A DNA stretch of 64,000 bases from Lentisphaerota bacterium (GCA_015061815.1 SUVW01000009.1:27746-91745); one strand, 5' to 3'. Counted from the first letter of the stretch, positions 16,599 through 25,539 are shown. Notes: generated from the sequence alone by a model not told the origin. A program made the numbers and translations.

Positions 16599-17054
16599 AT
16601 GGAAATGAGTTCAATGCAGGCTTTGGCCATCGGTGTGGGGTATGTGGCGGTCGGATTGGCTGCTGTCGGTTCAGCTGTCGGAGCCGGAACTGCCGGTGCC
16701 GCAGCTATCGGAGCCTGGAAAAAGTGTTATCAGCAGGGAAAGGCGGCACCGTTTCTTCTGATTGCAATGGTTGGTGCGCCGCTTTCCCAGACGATTTATG
16801 CCATGTTGATGATGGTATTGTCCAAACAGGCGATCGTGGAAAAGCCGGAATTTGCACTGGCGTATGTTTGTATGGGATTGCTTGGCGGTATTGCCCAGAT
16901 GGCATCGGCTATTTTTCAGGGGAGATGCGGAGCGAACGGCTGTATTTCTTTTGCAGAAACCGGAAAAGGTTTTGCCAACTATCTGATCGTGTTGGGTGTG
17001 GTTGAAACCTGTGCGATTTTTGCGTTGGTTTTCTCCTTTATGGCCATGCCCTGA
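16599..17054 (+). CDS. atpK: V-type ATPase subunit K (membrane rotor proteolipid)
   Basis: A 151-residue duplicated c-type subunit with four membrane helices in two hairpins. The first hairpin contains GAPLSQTIYAMLM with Gln64 in place of a carboxylate. The second contains the ion-binding Glu136 in VLGVVETCAIFALVF. Gln107 in IFQGRCGANG matches a further ligand position of sodium-binding NtpK proteins. These residues are compatible with sodium coupling, but that is inference. The start at 16599 has AGGAG at the right distance. It is cotranscribed with subunit I and followed by a palindromic terminator-like sequence. Confidence 0.93.
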   Translation: MEMSSMQALAIGVGYVAVGLAAVGSAVGAGTAGAAAIGAWKKCYQQGKAAPFLLIAMVGAPLSQTIYAMLMMVLSKQAIVEKPEFALAYVCMGLLGGIAQMASAIFQGRCGANGCISFAETGKGFANYLIVLGVVETCAIFALVFSFMAMP

Positions 17055-17074
17055 TCTTCGCCGGAAGCAAATCC

Positions 17075-17104
17075 AATCGCCGGGAATCATGATTCCCGGC
17101 GATT
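17075..17104. terminator. Perfect 30-bp palindrome after the V-ATPase genes
   Basis: The sequence from 17075 (AATCGCCGGGAATCA) is a perfect palindrome with 15-bp arms and no loop beyond what folding imposes. Only a weak T-rich tail (TTTCAGTTTG) follows, so it may act as a terminator or RNA 3' end, or as a symmetric protein site. Confidence 0.6.
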
Positions 17105-17154
17105 TCAGTTTGAAGAGATGAATTCAAAATTCCGCAAAAGTTTTTGATCTTGCA

Positions 17155-17184
17155 TTGACATATTATCGGCCGCTTCGATATTTT
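17155..17184 (+). promoter_or_regulatory. Promoter of lplA with almost no leader
   Basis: A consensus TTGACA (17155-17160) is followed by TATTTT (17179-17184) after 18 bp, or by overlapping alternatives at 16-17 bp. The expected start (about 17189-17192) is only a few bases before the ATG at 17193. Confidence 0.5.
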
Positions 17185-17192
17185 TCTTGAAT

Positions 17193-18179
17193 ATGAGAAA
17201 GTTACTGATAAACAATTCTACTGATCCTGCTTTTAATCTCGCATTGGAAGAGCTGTTGGCAACAGATTTCCGGGAACCGGCAGTCATGCTCTGGCGCAAT
17301 GCTCCGTCGGTGATCGTCGGCCGCAATCAGAATACAAACGCAGAAGTGAATGACGCAGAGGTGCGTAAACGCCGGATCATGGTGGTAAGACGGATGACCG
17401 GCGGCGGTGCTGTTTATCATGATTTGGGAAATATAAACTATACGATCACGGCGGCGGACCGGCTGTTTGCCCCGGAAGCGTTTGCAAATCATGCCCGGAT
17501 AATAACAGATGTTTTGCATCAACTCGGGGTGGATGCAGAATTTCATGGGCGAAATGACATCCTTGTTGATGGGCGCAAAGTATCCGGAAGTGCGAAAACG
17601 GTTTTTTCCGACCGGACTCTTTTTCACGGGACATTGCTTTTTGATACAGATTTAACGGTTTTAGCGCAGGTATTGACTCCGGATGAGGAAAAAATAAAGG
17701 CCAAAGGCATCCGTTCTGTCCGGTCCCGGGTGGCCAATTTGCAAGAGTTTCTGCCGCAATTTGACCGGGAGAGTTTTTTTCAGGAATTGAGCTGCCGGTT
17801 GCTGGATTTACTGGGCGAAAAAGAGGTTACGCCACTTCCGGAAAAGTTGTTGGAAAAAGCTGATGAACTGGCCGGAAAAAAATACCGCACCTGGGAGTGG
17901 AATTTCGGTTCGGTGACTGATTACAGTTATTGCCGGAAAAAGTATTTTGCCGGTGGATGCGTGGAAGTCAAATTCAATATTCGCGGCAACCGGATAGCGG
18001 ATATGGCTTTCAGTGGAGATTTTTTCGGAGCATCTCCGGTGGAGGAATTGGCGGCAAAATTAAACGGCGCGCTCCCCGGATTCGATGATATTTCCGGGAG
18101 GCTCGCCGCTATTGACACTGCTGAATTTATCAGCGGAGTAAGTAAAGATGAATTGCTTACTCTTTTCGCTTTGGTTTGA
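17193..18179 (+). CDS. lplA: Lipoate-protein ligase A
   Basis: A 328-residue enzyme that activates free lipoate with ATP and transfers it to lipoyl domains of 2-oxoacid dehydrogenases or GcvH. It has the family motifs: RRMTGGGAVYHDLGNINYT around residues 69-87, the catalytic lysine region RNDILVDGRKVSGSAKT, and HGTLLFDTDL. The C-terminal accessory domain is present (YRTWEWNFGSVTDYSYCRK), matching full-length LplA. There is no Shine-Dalgarno sequence before the ATG at 17193; a TTG two codons earlier is also possible. Combined with the promoter position, this suggests a leaderless message. It stands alone between the V-ATPase genes and a convergent operon. Confidence 0.93.
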   Translation: MRKLLINNSTDPAFNLALEELLATDFREPAVMLWRNAPSVIVGRNQNTNAEVNDAEVRKRRIMVVRRMTGGGAVYHDLGNINYTITAADRLFAPEAFANHARIITDVLHQLGVDAEFHGRNDILVDGRKVSGSAKTVFSDRTLFHGTLLFDTDLTVLAQVLTPDEEKIKAKGIRSVRSRVANLQEFLPQFDRESFFQELSCRLLDLLGEKEVTPLPEKLLEKADELAGKKYRTWEWNFGSVTDYSYCRKKYFAGGCVEVKFNIRGNRIADMAFSGDFFGASPVEELAAKLNGALPGFDDISGRLAAIDTAEFISGVSKDELLTLFALV

Positions 18180-18298
18180 TCCTTTTTTGTAAAATCCATT
18201 TATCAATCACGCACATTTTGTCCACCCGGCTTGTTGCGGCATTGCACAGCGAAGACGGGCGGAATTTGTGTGAAATTGAAGCAGTGATTCACTGTTGT

Positions 18299-18949
18299 TT
18301 ATTTGATTATCAATTCGGCAAAATAATCCGGATCGGCCGTATTGCCGACAGCCTGCGGATAGGAACTGGTTTCGCGCTGGGCGTGTTTCCGAGAATAATT
18401 GTGCCGTACGATCATGATAGTCCACTTTTCATCTTTGTCAAATTTGAAGCCTTTGGCCCGGAAAATCGACAGCGGAATGGATACGTCTGCGCGCCAGATA
18501 CCATCTTTGATGCTGTTTTTTACCGTGTATTCGGGAAATTTGGAACCGACTTCCGGATAGAACATCGCACCGGGACCGAGATGGAAAAAGCAGCTTTTCA
18601 AATTTTTGGGGGAGAAAATAAATTCCCAGAGATAGGTCTCTTTTTGGGATTTGATAAAGATCTGTACGGCATCTCCGAAGCGGTGCAGCGAGGATTGATC
18701 GCTGACTGCTTCACTGATGATGTCGCCATCGGTCATGGTCAGACAGAGATGCAGATTGTCTTTATCAACAGTGGCTTTCACGCTGGATTGTTCCGAAGGT
18801 TTGCGATTGAAGTGTTCGGGCTTGCCGGCAGTGATCCGGAACTCACCGGCTTGGCCTCCGGCTTCCAGGGTGTGACGGATCAGACGGTTATCGGCGGCAA
18901 AAACAGCAGTGCCGGCGAGCAGGATGGTTAAGACAGTACTTTTTTTCAT
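18299..18949 (-). CDS. Secreted CBM9-like (carbohydrate-binding) domain protein
   Basis: A 216-residue protein with a cleavable signal peptide (MKKSTVLTILLAGTAVFAAD). The mature part resembles the CBM9/DOMON-like beta-sandwich seen in many secreted PVC proteins: VDKDNLHLCLTMTDGD, then FGDAVQIFIKSQKETYLWEFIFSP, then WRADVSIPLSIF, and a final SSYPQ...ADPDYFAELIIK. Family members bind carbohydrate ends or cap surface enzymes, but no substrate can be read from the sequence. It is a paralogue of the next gene upstream (19052-19819), from which about 100 bp separates it. It is probably the last gene of the dnaG-containing operon. Confidence 0.75.
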   Translation of the reverse strand: MKKSTVLTILLAGTAVFAADNRLIRHTLEAGGQAGEFRITAGKPEHFNRKPSEQSSVKATVDKDNLHLCLTMTDGDIISEAVSDQSSLHRFGDAVQIFIKSQKETYLWEFIFSPKNLKSCFFHLGPGAMFYPEVGSKFPEYTVKNSIKDGIWRADVSIPLSIFRAKGFKFDKDEKWTIMIVRHNYSRKHAQRETSSYPQAVGNTADPDYFAELIIK

Positions 18950-19051
18950 TTTAAAACTCCTTATTTATTGGTTGAGACAACTCTGAAAATTTTGAGAGAA
19001 TCAGTGTCACGGTAATTTATTTTTTTAAATTTTTTAATGATTTATGCCGCA

Positions 19052-19819
19052 TTATTTTACAAATTTGATCTTTGCGAAGTATTCCAGAGAGTGATAACCG
19101 CCGAAAATCTGCGGAAAACTGGAAAGTTCATATTTTTTCAAATACCGGCTGTAGTTGTAGCGCGAAGAGAATACTCTCCACTCTTCACCAGGAGAAAATG
19201 GCACTGTTCCGCAGGGATGTCCCTCTTTGATCGGATGATTCAATTCCGCTATCGGGATCGCCACCAGTACCACATAAGAGTGATCTTTGTCACTGGAATC
19301 ATTGAGCGTGCCGTTGATTTTTGAATTGACCTTTATTCCCACTTCATCGTGTTTGAAGCCGGAGGGCAAACCGAGGGTGGAACGTGAACCGTAATGGAAT
19401 CTGGTATTGAGTTTATTGGCTGTCCCGTAAATTTCCCAGTAATAGTTGCTTTTTTCCGGTTTGATGAATACTTCCAGCACATCTCCGCTGTTGTAGAAGT
19501 GACCGCCGTTGGAAGTGGCATTGACTACGATATCCGAATCAACAAAATCTGCCCGGACATAGAAATAGTTATCATCATAAAGATATTGTACACTGCCGCT
19601 TTCAACCGGTTTCCGGTTTATAGCGGTCAAAGGACCGATCATCTGCAGAAACTGATGGGAAGGAACACTTTTCCATGCCGGATGGTCGATGCCGTTTTCG
19701 ATCGTCATTCCGGAAACTTTCCTGACCTCCACTTCCGGATAAAATGTTGCCGGCGGTGTGGTGGCAAATGCGGCCATACTGCACCAGACGGCAGCCAGTA
19801 AAAGTATTTGTTTTTTCAT
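19052..19819 (-). CDS. Secreted CBM9-like domain protein (paralogue)
   Basis: A 255-residue exported protein (signal MKKQILLLAAVWCSMAAFAT) with the same beta-sandwich pattern as the gene at 18299: YLYDDNYFYVRADFVDSDIV, then SGDVLEVFIKPEKSNYYWEIYG, VVLVAIPIAEL, and a C-terminal SSFPQIFGGYHSLEYFAKIKFVK. Both end in SS(Y/F)PQ...YFA(E/K), showing recent common origin. It may bind glycans at the cell surface. It follows the upstream lipoprotein gene by 2 bp and has GAGAG before the ATG, so it is part of the same transcript. No catalytic module is attached. Confidence 0.75.
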   Translation of the reverse strand: MKKQILLLAAVWCSMAAFATTPPATFYPEVEVRKVSGMTIENGIDHPAWKSVPSHQFLQMIGPLTAINRKPVESGSVQYLYDDNYFYVRADFVDSDIVVNATSNGGHFYNSGDVLEVFIKPEKSNYYWEIYGTANKLNTRFHYGSRSTLGLPSGFKHDEVGIKVNSKINGTLNDSSDKDHSYVVLVAIPIAELNHPIKEGHPCGTVPFSPGEEWRVFSSRYNYSRYLKKYELSSFPQIFGGYHSLEYFAKIKFVK

Positions 19820-19821
19820 AA

Positions 19822-20385
19822 TTATCTCTCTTTCTTCGGTTTTTTTGAAACTACTTGAATGCTGATGACTTCACTTTCCAGCGGAAGTGATTTCAGATTG
19901 GTTTTTGCTTTGATGAAAAAACGGCGGGCCATCCCCGGGGAAACCTGAAGTTTTTCGATAAAAGGCAACTCTTTGGATACCATTGCCCGATTTCCCGGCA
20001 ACAGTGTCATCGGGTAGTGCATTACCGGTTTTTTCAGATCAAAAGACAATTCGATCCAGTTATCCGGATCAGGTTCTTTCATGCCGGTCAACCAGGGCTG
20101 CACCATAATGATCAGGTTATCTGATTCATTACTGTACCATTCGGCAATGGTCACTGCTTTTTGTCCATTGTTGGCAACGGACAAAGTCACAGCTGTTTTT
20201 TCTCCGGCAGTGAAAGTCGTTTTTCCGGGCATGAGCAATGCCATGCCCCGGGTGGATACCGGCGGATAATTGATTTGTCCATCGGGTACACCGATAGCTG
20301 ATTTCATTTCCGGCATCCGGGGAGTTGCACAACCGGCTATTCCGGAGAGTGCCAGCAGTGTCAACCACCTTATTGCTTTATTCAT
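19822..20385 (-). CDS. Lipoprotein with Ig-like beta domain
   Basis: A 187-residue protein with a type II signal peptide (MNKAIRWLTLLALSGIAGC, lipobox IAGC). The mature part reads like a beta-sandwich: FTAGEKTAVTLSVANNGQKAVTI followed by a C-terminal LQVSPGMARRFFIKAKT strand pair, similar to Ig-like or intracellular-proteinase-inhibitor-like folds that measure or bind partners. I do not recognise a named family. The start at 20385 has AAGGGA 9 nt upstream; the ATG three codons earlier would overlap that site. It lies 17 bp after dnaG and 2 bp before the CBM9 paralogue, so it links the primase gene to the secreted proteins in one operon. Confidence 0.65.
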   Translation of the reverse strand: MNKAIRWLTLLALSGIAGCATPRMPEMKSAIGVPDGQINYPPVSTRGMALLMPGKTTFTAGEKTAVTLSVANNGQKAVTIAEWYSNESDNLIIMVQPWLTGMKEPDPDNWIELSFDLKKPVMHYPMTLLPGNRAMVSKELPFIEKLQVSPGMARRFFIKAKTNLKSLPLESEVISIQVVSKKPKKER

Positions 20386-20401
20386 TTCATACATTCCCTT
20401 T

Positions 20402-22219
20402 CTACTGTTGATTGTTTGAATTTTGCAAATCCATAAGGATCTTCATTTTTTCATCTTCACTGGCGGCATTGCGCAATCTTTCGAGCAGATCGTTCTCATT
20501 TTGCTTGCGCTGATATTTTGATAACTCATTTACGGCATCCTGCATTGCCCTCTGGCGGTGACTGTCCGCGAAGGATACCGGAGCGAACAGCACTTTGCTC
20601 ACTTCCGGCGATGGGTGTTCGATCAAAAAGTTTTTCAAATCATCGGCCAGAGAATCGCTTTCGCCGTTCAAGGCGGCATTGATCGCCATATTCAATGCCG
20701 CTGCCAGCGGATTGCTGCTGATACGTTGAAGCATTTCCGGCGGGATCAACTCTGCCATTGCCTTGCCGTAAGAGCTGTCGGTCAGAGTTAATGACAGCAG
20801 TGTGGTCAGGGCAGCGTTTTCTGCCGAAGAATTTTTCGGGGATCGGACAGCTGCCGTCACCGGCGCACCTTTTCCGGAACTGCTTGCGTACTGATTACCC
20901 GTTTTTAAACTGCCGGATAACTCGGCAAGCATGGAATTTTCGCTGATATCCAATATCTTTGCCGCATTTTTAACATAAACTTCCAATTCCACCTGATTAT
21001 TGACAAGTTTTAAAAAAGATGCGGTAAATGCAGCTGCCTGACTGCGCCCGACCGGAGAAGCCATATCGAATTTTTCCGGCAGAGTTTCAGCGAGGATATC
21101 CAACCAGTCGACCGTGCTGTCCAGAGCTGCTTTGATTGCCGGGGAACCGCCCTGGGAAAACAATTCATCCGGATCTTTGCCGCCGGGGATTTGAAGTATT
21201 TTCAGTTCCACCGACAGCGGCAGCAGAATTTCGGCCGCCCGCAGAACCGCCTTTTTCCCGGCGTTGTCAGCATCGAATGCCAGAATTATCCGATTGGTGT
21301 AGCGACGGATGATTTTGGCCTGATCAGCGGTAAATGCTGTTCCCAACGGTGCGATCGCACAATCAAATCCGGCCCGGTGAAAGGCTATTGCATCCAATTG
21401 GCCTTCGCATAAAACCGCTTGTTTATATTTCCCGATACCCTGCCGGGCCTGGGGCAGGGCATAAAGCAAATGTCCTTTGTGGAACACCGGAGTTTCCGGA
21501 GTGTTGACATATTTTCTGCCGTCGACCGGTTTTGCTTCCAGAGTTCTGGCACTGAAGCCGACCGGTTTACCCTGTTCATTTTCGATGGTGAATGCCAGAC
21601 GGCCTTTGAATTGATCATATACCCGGTTGGTATCTTCTTTCCGGCGCAGAATACCTGCTGTAACCATATCCGCTTCGGAAAATCCGAGGGATTTTCCGTA
21701 ATCCCGGCAAGCTGTCCAGCTGTCCGGAACAGCTCCGATACGGAATTTTTCTGCAATATCCCCGGGGATATTGCGTCCGGCCAGATAGAGAGCTGCCGGA
21801 GAACGTGGATTATCTTTCAGATAGCGGCAGAAAAATTTACTGAATTCAGCATTGATGGCAAACATTCTGTCCCGTTCACTGCGTTTTGCCGGATTTTCGT
21901 ATTCTCCCCGGTTTTTTTCCGGAATCATAACACCGCATCTGGATGCAAGTATCTGGGCGGCATTGACAAAATCCAGATTCTCTTTGTCCATGAAAAAGCG
22001 GAACACATCTCCACCTTTGCCGCAGCCGAAACAATGAAATGTCTGCCGGGCAGAATCCACATGAAATGAGGGGGTCTTTTCCTGATGAAAAGGGCAAAGA
22101 CCTTTGAAACTGCTGGAACCGGAACGTTTTAACTGCACTCCGCAACTGCTGATGATATCGGTGATATCACAGCGGCTGCGGATTTCTTCAATAACGTCTT
22201 TATTCAGATCCAAACTCAT
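20402..22219 (-). CDS. dnaG: DNA primase
   Basis: It synthesises RNA primers for replication and works with the replicative helicase. The 605-residue protein has the CHC2-type zinc-binding domain (Cys42-Pro-Phe-His45 with Cys63 and Cys66), the RNA polymerase core, and a TOPRIM domain with the acidic motifs LCEGQLDAIAFH and LAFDADNAGKKA. The C-terminal third (helicase interaction) is less conserved, as usual. Its ATG overlaps the stop of the upstream TPR lipoprotein gene, so it is translationally coupled. It is unusual that dnaG sits between lipoprotein genes rather than in the rpsU-dnaG-rpoD operon. Confidence 0.96.
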   Translation of the reverse strand: MSLDLNKDVIEEIRSRCDITDIISSCGVQLKRSGSSSFKGLCPFHQEKTPSFHVDSARQTFHCFGCGKGGDVFRFFMDKENLDFVNAAQILASRCGVMIPEKNRGEYENPAKRSERDRMFAINAEFSKFFCRYLKDNPRSPAALYLAGRNIPGDIAEKFRIGAVPDSWTACRDYGKSLGFSEADMVTAGILRRKEDTNRVYDQFKGRLAFTIENEQGKPVGFSARTLEAKPVDGRKYVNTPETPVFHKGHLLYALPQARQGIGKYKQAVLCEGQLDAIAFHRAGFDCAIAPLGTAFTADQAKIIRRYTNRIILAFDADNAGKKAVLRAAEILLPLSVELKILQIPGGKDPDELFSQGGSPAIKAALDSTVDWLDILAETLPEKFDMASPVGRSQAAAFTASFLKLVNNQVELEVYVKNAAKILDISENSMLAELSGSLKTGNQYASSSGKGAPVTAAVRSPKNSSAENAALTTLLSLTLTDSSYGKAMAELIPPEMLQRISSNPLAAALNMAINAALNGESDSLADDLKNFLIEHPSPEVSKVLFAPVSFADSHRQRAMQDAVNELSKYQRKQNENDLLERLRNAASEDEKMKILMDLQNSNNQQ

Positions 22220-22980
22220 CTGACAGCCAATTTTTGAATCCTGATTTTTGCTTCCTGAAGCAATTCCGGGGCAGGGGAGGCGGTTCTCTGATAGATCGAA
22301 ACAAATATCATATAAAGATTTCTGGCTTTGATCCGGTATTCTCTTCCCTGCCGGTCAATGAAACGGGCCGCATTGAGGATCAGAAGCGGATTATCCCGGC
22401 TTGATTTTGCCGCTTCAAACATATAGTTCACAGCTTCGGATATTTTTCCGTTATTTCCCAGAAAAAGAGCTTTCAGGTAACCGATACGGGCAAAAGATTC
22501 CCGGTCACTTTGTTTCATAAGCATATCAATATACTTCCCGGTATTCGGTTCATTGCGTGTTACGCCCAGATTGCACAGAAGGATTAAAGTGTTGCGATCA
22601 TCCGGCTTCAATTCCAGTGCGTGTTCCAGAATGGTGAATGCTTCTGCTGACCGTTGAGCATCTTGTGAATAAAGCCGGCCGAGAGTGTACAAAACCGTGA
22701 AGTTTTCCGGATCGGCTTTGGCGCATTGGGTAGCCAGATCGATCGCTTTGAACATATCTCCTGATTTCTCATAAGCCAAAGCCTGAAGCAGCAGCGGCGC
22801 AGAAGTTTTCGGATAGTCAACGGCCAAATCACTCGCGCTTTTTTGGACACTCTCCCACTCACCCTGACGCGCCTGTTTAACGGCCTGATTAAGTTTTTTA
22901 TCTGCCGAATCCCGGTCACTGCAGCTGCATAACAGCAGCATGGCAGTCATCGCCGCAGATGATAAAGCAAAGAATTTCAT
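22216..22980 (-). CDS. TPR-repeat lipoprotein
   Basis: A 254-residue lipoprotein (signal MKFFALSSAAMTAMLLLCSC, lipobox LCSC) followed by TPR helices: SAPLLLQALAYEKSGDMFKAI, then FTVLYTLGRLYSQDAQRSAEA, then ALELKPDDRNTLILLCNLG. It probably acts as a scaffold on the inner leaflet of the outer membrane or in the periplasm. Its stop overlaps the dnaG start by 4 bp. It begins 16 bp after the end of the zinc permease gene, so it may be read from the zinc-importer promoter. No known family name fits beyond TPR. Confidence 0.8.
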   Translation of the reverse strand: MKFFALSSAAMTAMLLLCSCSDRDSADKKLNQAVKQARQGEWESVQKSASDLAVDYPKTSAPLLLQALAYEKSGDMFKAIDLATQCAKADPENFTVLYTLGRLYSQDAQRSAEAFTILEHALELKPDDRNTLILLCNLGVTRNEPNTGKYIDMLMKQSDRESFARIGYLKALFLGNNGKISEAVNYMFEAAKSSRDNPLLILNAARFIDRQGREYRIKARNLYMIFVSIYQRTASPAPELLQEAKIRIQKLAVR

Positions 22981-22996
22981 TTGTGTTCCCCGTAAA

Positions 22997-23839
22997 TTAT
23001 TTTGAATGATATTTTTTCCAGATCATGCTTGAAATATAAACTATACCGGCCAATACGACAACCGTCGGACCGGATGGCAGAGCCATTATGCTGCTCAGCA
23101 ACAGGCCGCAGAATATGAATAATGCATTGAAAAGTGCCGCCAGAAACATGGTCGAGCGAAGATGGGAAGTATAACATCCGGCCGCTGCCGCCGGTAATGT
23201 CAGCAGGGCAATCACCAGCATTATGCCGACCAGATTTATCAGAAGCACAATGGTTAAAGCTGTGAGGATCAGTAAACCGATATACATCAGAGTAACTTTT
23301 ATCCCCCGGAGCCGGGCAAAGGTGTCATCGAAACTCATGGCCAGCAATGCCGGGAAAAATATTACCGTCGGGATCAGGATCACCGCATCCAGTATCAGTG
23401 TCATTATCAAATCATGTTCAGTAAGCAGCAGAATACTTCCGAAAAGGTATCCCTGCCAATCCACATATCCCGGGGTGCGGTCAAGGAAAAGCAGACCGAT
23501 AGACATTCCAACTGCCCAGACTGCGCCGATCACGGTATCTTCCCTTTCTCTGGCGAAAATGCTTACCAGTCCGACCGCAACTGCTGCCCCGACTGCTCCG
23601 ATAACAGCTCCCAGGGTGGGGGTGAACCACTCCAGCATACATACCCGCTGCAAAAACAGTGCCAGCCCGAAGCCGCCGAGCGCGGCATGAGTACTTGCTC
23701 CGGCAAGTGATGATATGCGCCGGGTGACCACCATTGTCCCGATAACGCCCAGGGCCGGAGAAACACATATCCCGACAAGAATGGCAAAACGGAGAAATCC
23801 CCACTCCGGAGAAAAGATAATACTGTGGATATCAATCAT
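22997..23839 (-). CDS. znuB: Metal (zinc/manganese) ABC transporter permease
   Basis: A 280-residue inner-membrane permease of the ABC-3 family that passes zinc or manganese to the cytoplasm. It has eight or so membrane helices, with the typical GVIGTMVVTRRISSLAGASTHAALGGFGLALF region and LTLPAAAAGCYTSHLRSTMFLA near the C-terminus. The start at 23839 overlaps the ATPase gene by 8 bp and has AAAGGAG upstream; a longer frame to 23884 would overlap more and lacks a site. Metal preference cannot be decided from the permease alone, but the His-rich binding protein points to zinc. Confidence 0.92.
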   Translation of the reverse strand: MIDIHSIIFSPEWGFLRFAILVGICVSPALGVIGTMVVTRRISSLAGASTHAALGGFGLALFLQRVCMLEWFTPTLGAVIGAVGAAVAVGLVSIFAREREDTVIGAVWAVGMSIGLLFLDRTPGYVDWQGYLFGSILLLTEHDLIMTLILDAVILIPTVIFFPALLAMSFDDTFARLRGIKVTLMYIGLLILTALTIVLLINLVGIMLVIALLTLPAAAAGCYTSHLRSTMFLAALFNALFIFCGLLLSSIMALPSGPTVVVLAGIVYISSMIWKKYHSK

Positions 23840-24599
23840 GGCACGGTGACTCCTTTTCGCAATGGCAGAAACAGGCGTGATCATGCTTTATCATATTGAC
23901 ATGGTGATGGTATACTGCATCGGCTGTTTCTGCCGTGAAATCAGTTGCACAATGAAGATTCACCGAACGGTTGACACAAATGACCAGATCAGTTTCGCGG
24001 TTGACAAATCCCAGATCGTGGGAAACGGTAATGACGGTCATCTGCCGGCGCAGCTGTTCCAGAGTCGAATAGAATTGTTCTTCAGCCCCCGGGTCAATAT
24101 TTGCCGTCGGTTCATCCAGCAGCAATAATTCCGGTTGTCCAGCCAGAGCCCGGGCGATCAGTACCCGCTGCCGCTGTCCGCCGGATAATCCGGCAAATGA
24201 TCTCTGGGCCAGATCGGCGATGCCGAGAATATCCAGGGCTTCCATTGCCACTGCCCGGTCTGCTTTGCGGTAGCAGAAAAGAGTTCGCGGCTTGATTCTG
24301 CCCATCAGAGTTACTTCCATCACGCTGGCCGGAAAAGAGGCATCCAGTTGATGATATTGCGGCATATAGCCGATCTTGGCTCTGGCATTGACCGGGGAGG
24401 TGTTGAAAATGGAGATGCTTCCTGAATCCGGCTGCAGTAAGCCAAGCAGCAGCTTCAATAATGTACTTTTACCGCCGCCATTGGGGCCGACGATACATCC
24501 GGATTGTCCGGCATTGATGCAGAATGAAACGTCTTCCAGAACCGGAATACCGGGGGAATAAGCAAACGAAAGATCTTTTACTTCGATTATCGGCGGCAT
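23832..24599 (-). CDS. znuC: Metal ABC transporter ATP-binding protein with His/Cys tail
   Basis: The ATPase that powers the importer. It has Walker A GPNGGGKST near residue 38, signature LSGGQRQRVLIARAL, Walker B LLLLDEPTANID, and the switch histidine in TVISHDLGFVNR-type sequence (VITVSHDL). The last 25 residues are an unusual His/Cys/Asp-rich tail (HHHVNMIKHDH, then CFCHCEKE) that could bind zinc in the cytoplasm and sense the transported metal. Length is 255, normal for the family. The gene sits 6 bp after znuA and overlaps znuB, so all three form one operon. Confidence 0.93.
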   Translation of the reverse strand: MPPIIEVKDLSFAYSPGIPVLEDVSFCINAGQSGCIVGPNGGGKSTLLKLLLGLLQPDSGSISIFNTSPVNARAKIGYMPQYHQLDASFPASVMEVTLMGRIKPRTLFCYRKADRAVAMEALDILGIADLAQRSFAGLSGGQRQRVLIARALAGQPELLLLDEPTANIDPGAEEQFYSTLEQLRRQMTVITVSHDLGFVNRETDLVICVNRSVNLHCATDFTAETADAVYHHHVNMIKHDHACFCHCEKESPCHD

Positions 24600-24605
24600 G
24601 ACAAA

Positions 24606-25496
24606 TTATTCTTTCTTTGATGTGAAACCGTCATATATGGCATCGGCAGTTTTCCGGAGATTGCCGGGGAGGTCTTTGGCCAGCGGATCAAGAGACGCGA
24701 CCCGGCCGTTGATCTGTCTTGCCAGAGCTTCCGCGCTGCGCGGATTGAATTGTTCCTGTACAAAAACAGTGGAAACTCCGGCAAGTTTTGCCTCACGGAT
24801 TATAGCTGCCAGTTGGGCTGGAGAAGCCTCTCTCCCATTGAGTTCGATAGCGCGCTGTTTGAGTTTGTAAGCATGGGCGAAGTAACCGAATGCCGGGTGA
24901 TAAACGAAAAAAGTCTGTCCGGCAAAGGGGGAAAGTTTTTGAGAAATATCCCGGTTAAGGAGAATCATTTTTTCCTTGAAAAGGTCAAAATTTTTCTGAT
25001 AGTATTCTTTACCTTCCGGATCGTGTTCAGTCAAATCTTTTTTGATATTACCGGCGATAATGATCGCATTTTCCGGAGATAGCCAGACATGGGGATCATG
25101 ATCATCATGGGTGCATCCATCGTGATGCCGGTGGTCATGATCGCCGCCGTCGTGAAAGGCGATCCGGTTTATGTCACGGGAAACATCGCAGACAGCAGCT
25201 CTGTTTTTGAGAAATCCGGCGATTTTATTTTCAAAAGGCATTCCGGTCGTGAAGAAGATCGCTGCGCCGGAAGTTTCTCTGATCGTGTCATTGCGCGGAG
25301 TAAAATCATGCGGTGTCCGTCCCTGGGGCAGCACACAAATCGTATTGACACGGTCGCCGCCTATGAATTCCACAATCCCGGAAACCGGAGGAATGCCGCA
25401 GGCGACTTTCAATCTGTTATCACTTTTCTGTTTGCTGCATCCTGCTGCAAATGCAAGCATGACAAGTGCTGTAACCGAAAATATCAGATGTTTCAT
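24606..25496 (-). CDS. znuA: Zinc ABC transporter substrate-binding lipoprotein
   Basis: A 296-residue cluster A-I metal-binding protein. The type II signal peptide ends FAAGC, so it is lipid-anchored. Metal ligands expected of ZnuA are visible: His in PQGRTPHDFTP, His in DPHVWLSPENA, His in FVYHPAFGYFAHAY, and a C-terminal acidic ligand in VASLDPLA. Before the second ligand lies a His/Asp-rich loop (residues about 114-138, HDGGDHDHRHHDGC) typical of zinc-specific ZnuA/AdcA proteins. The ATG at 25496 has GGAG 6 nt upstream. It is the first gene of the importer operon, with a strong promoter and a possible Zur site upstream. Confidence 0.94.
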   Translation of the reverse strand: MKHLIFSVTALVMLAFAAGCSKQKSDNRLKVACGIPPVSGIVEFIGGDRVNTICVLPQGRTPHDFTPRNDTIRETSGAAIFFTTGMPFENKIAGFLKNRAAVCDVSRDINRIAFHDGGDHDHRHHDGCTHDDHDPHVWLSPENAIIIAGNIKKDLTEHDPEGKEYYQKNFDLFKEKMILLNRDISQKLSPFAGQTFFVYHPAFGYFAHAYKLKQRAIELNGREASPAQLAAIIREAKLAGVSTVFVQEQFNPRSAEALARQINGRVASLDPLAKDLPGNLRKTADAIYDGFTSKKE

Positions 25497-25539
25497 GACT
25501 TTCTCCAAAATTACAAAAATGCATTACTGATGTATAATA

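Noticed and set aside
18176..18931. Plus-strand frame of 251 codons opposite the first CBM9-like gene
   Set aside because: The minus-strand frame has a signal peptide, a ribosome-binding site and a paralogue next door; the plus-strand frame is its shadow.
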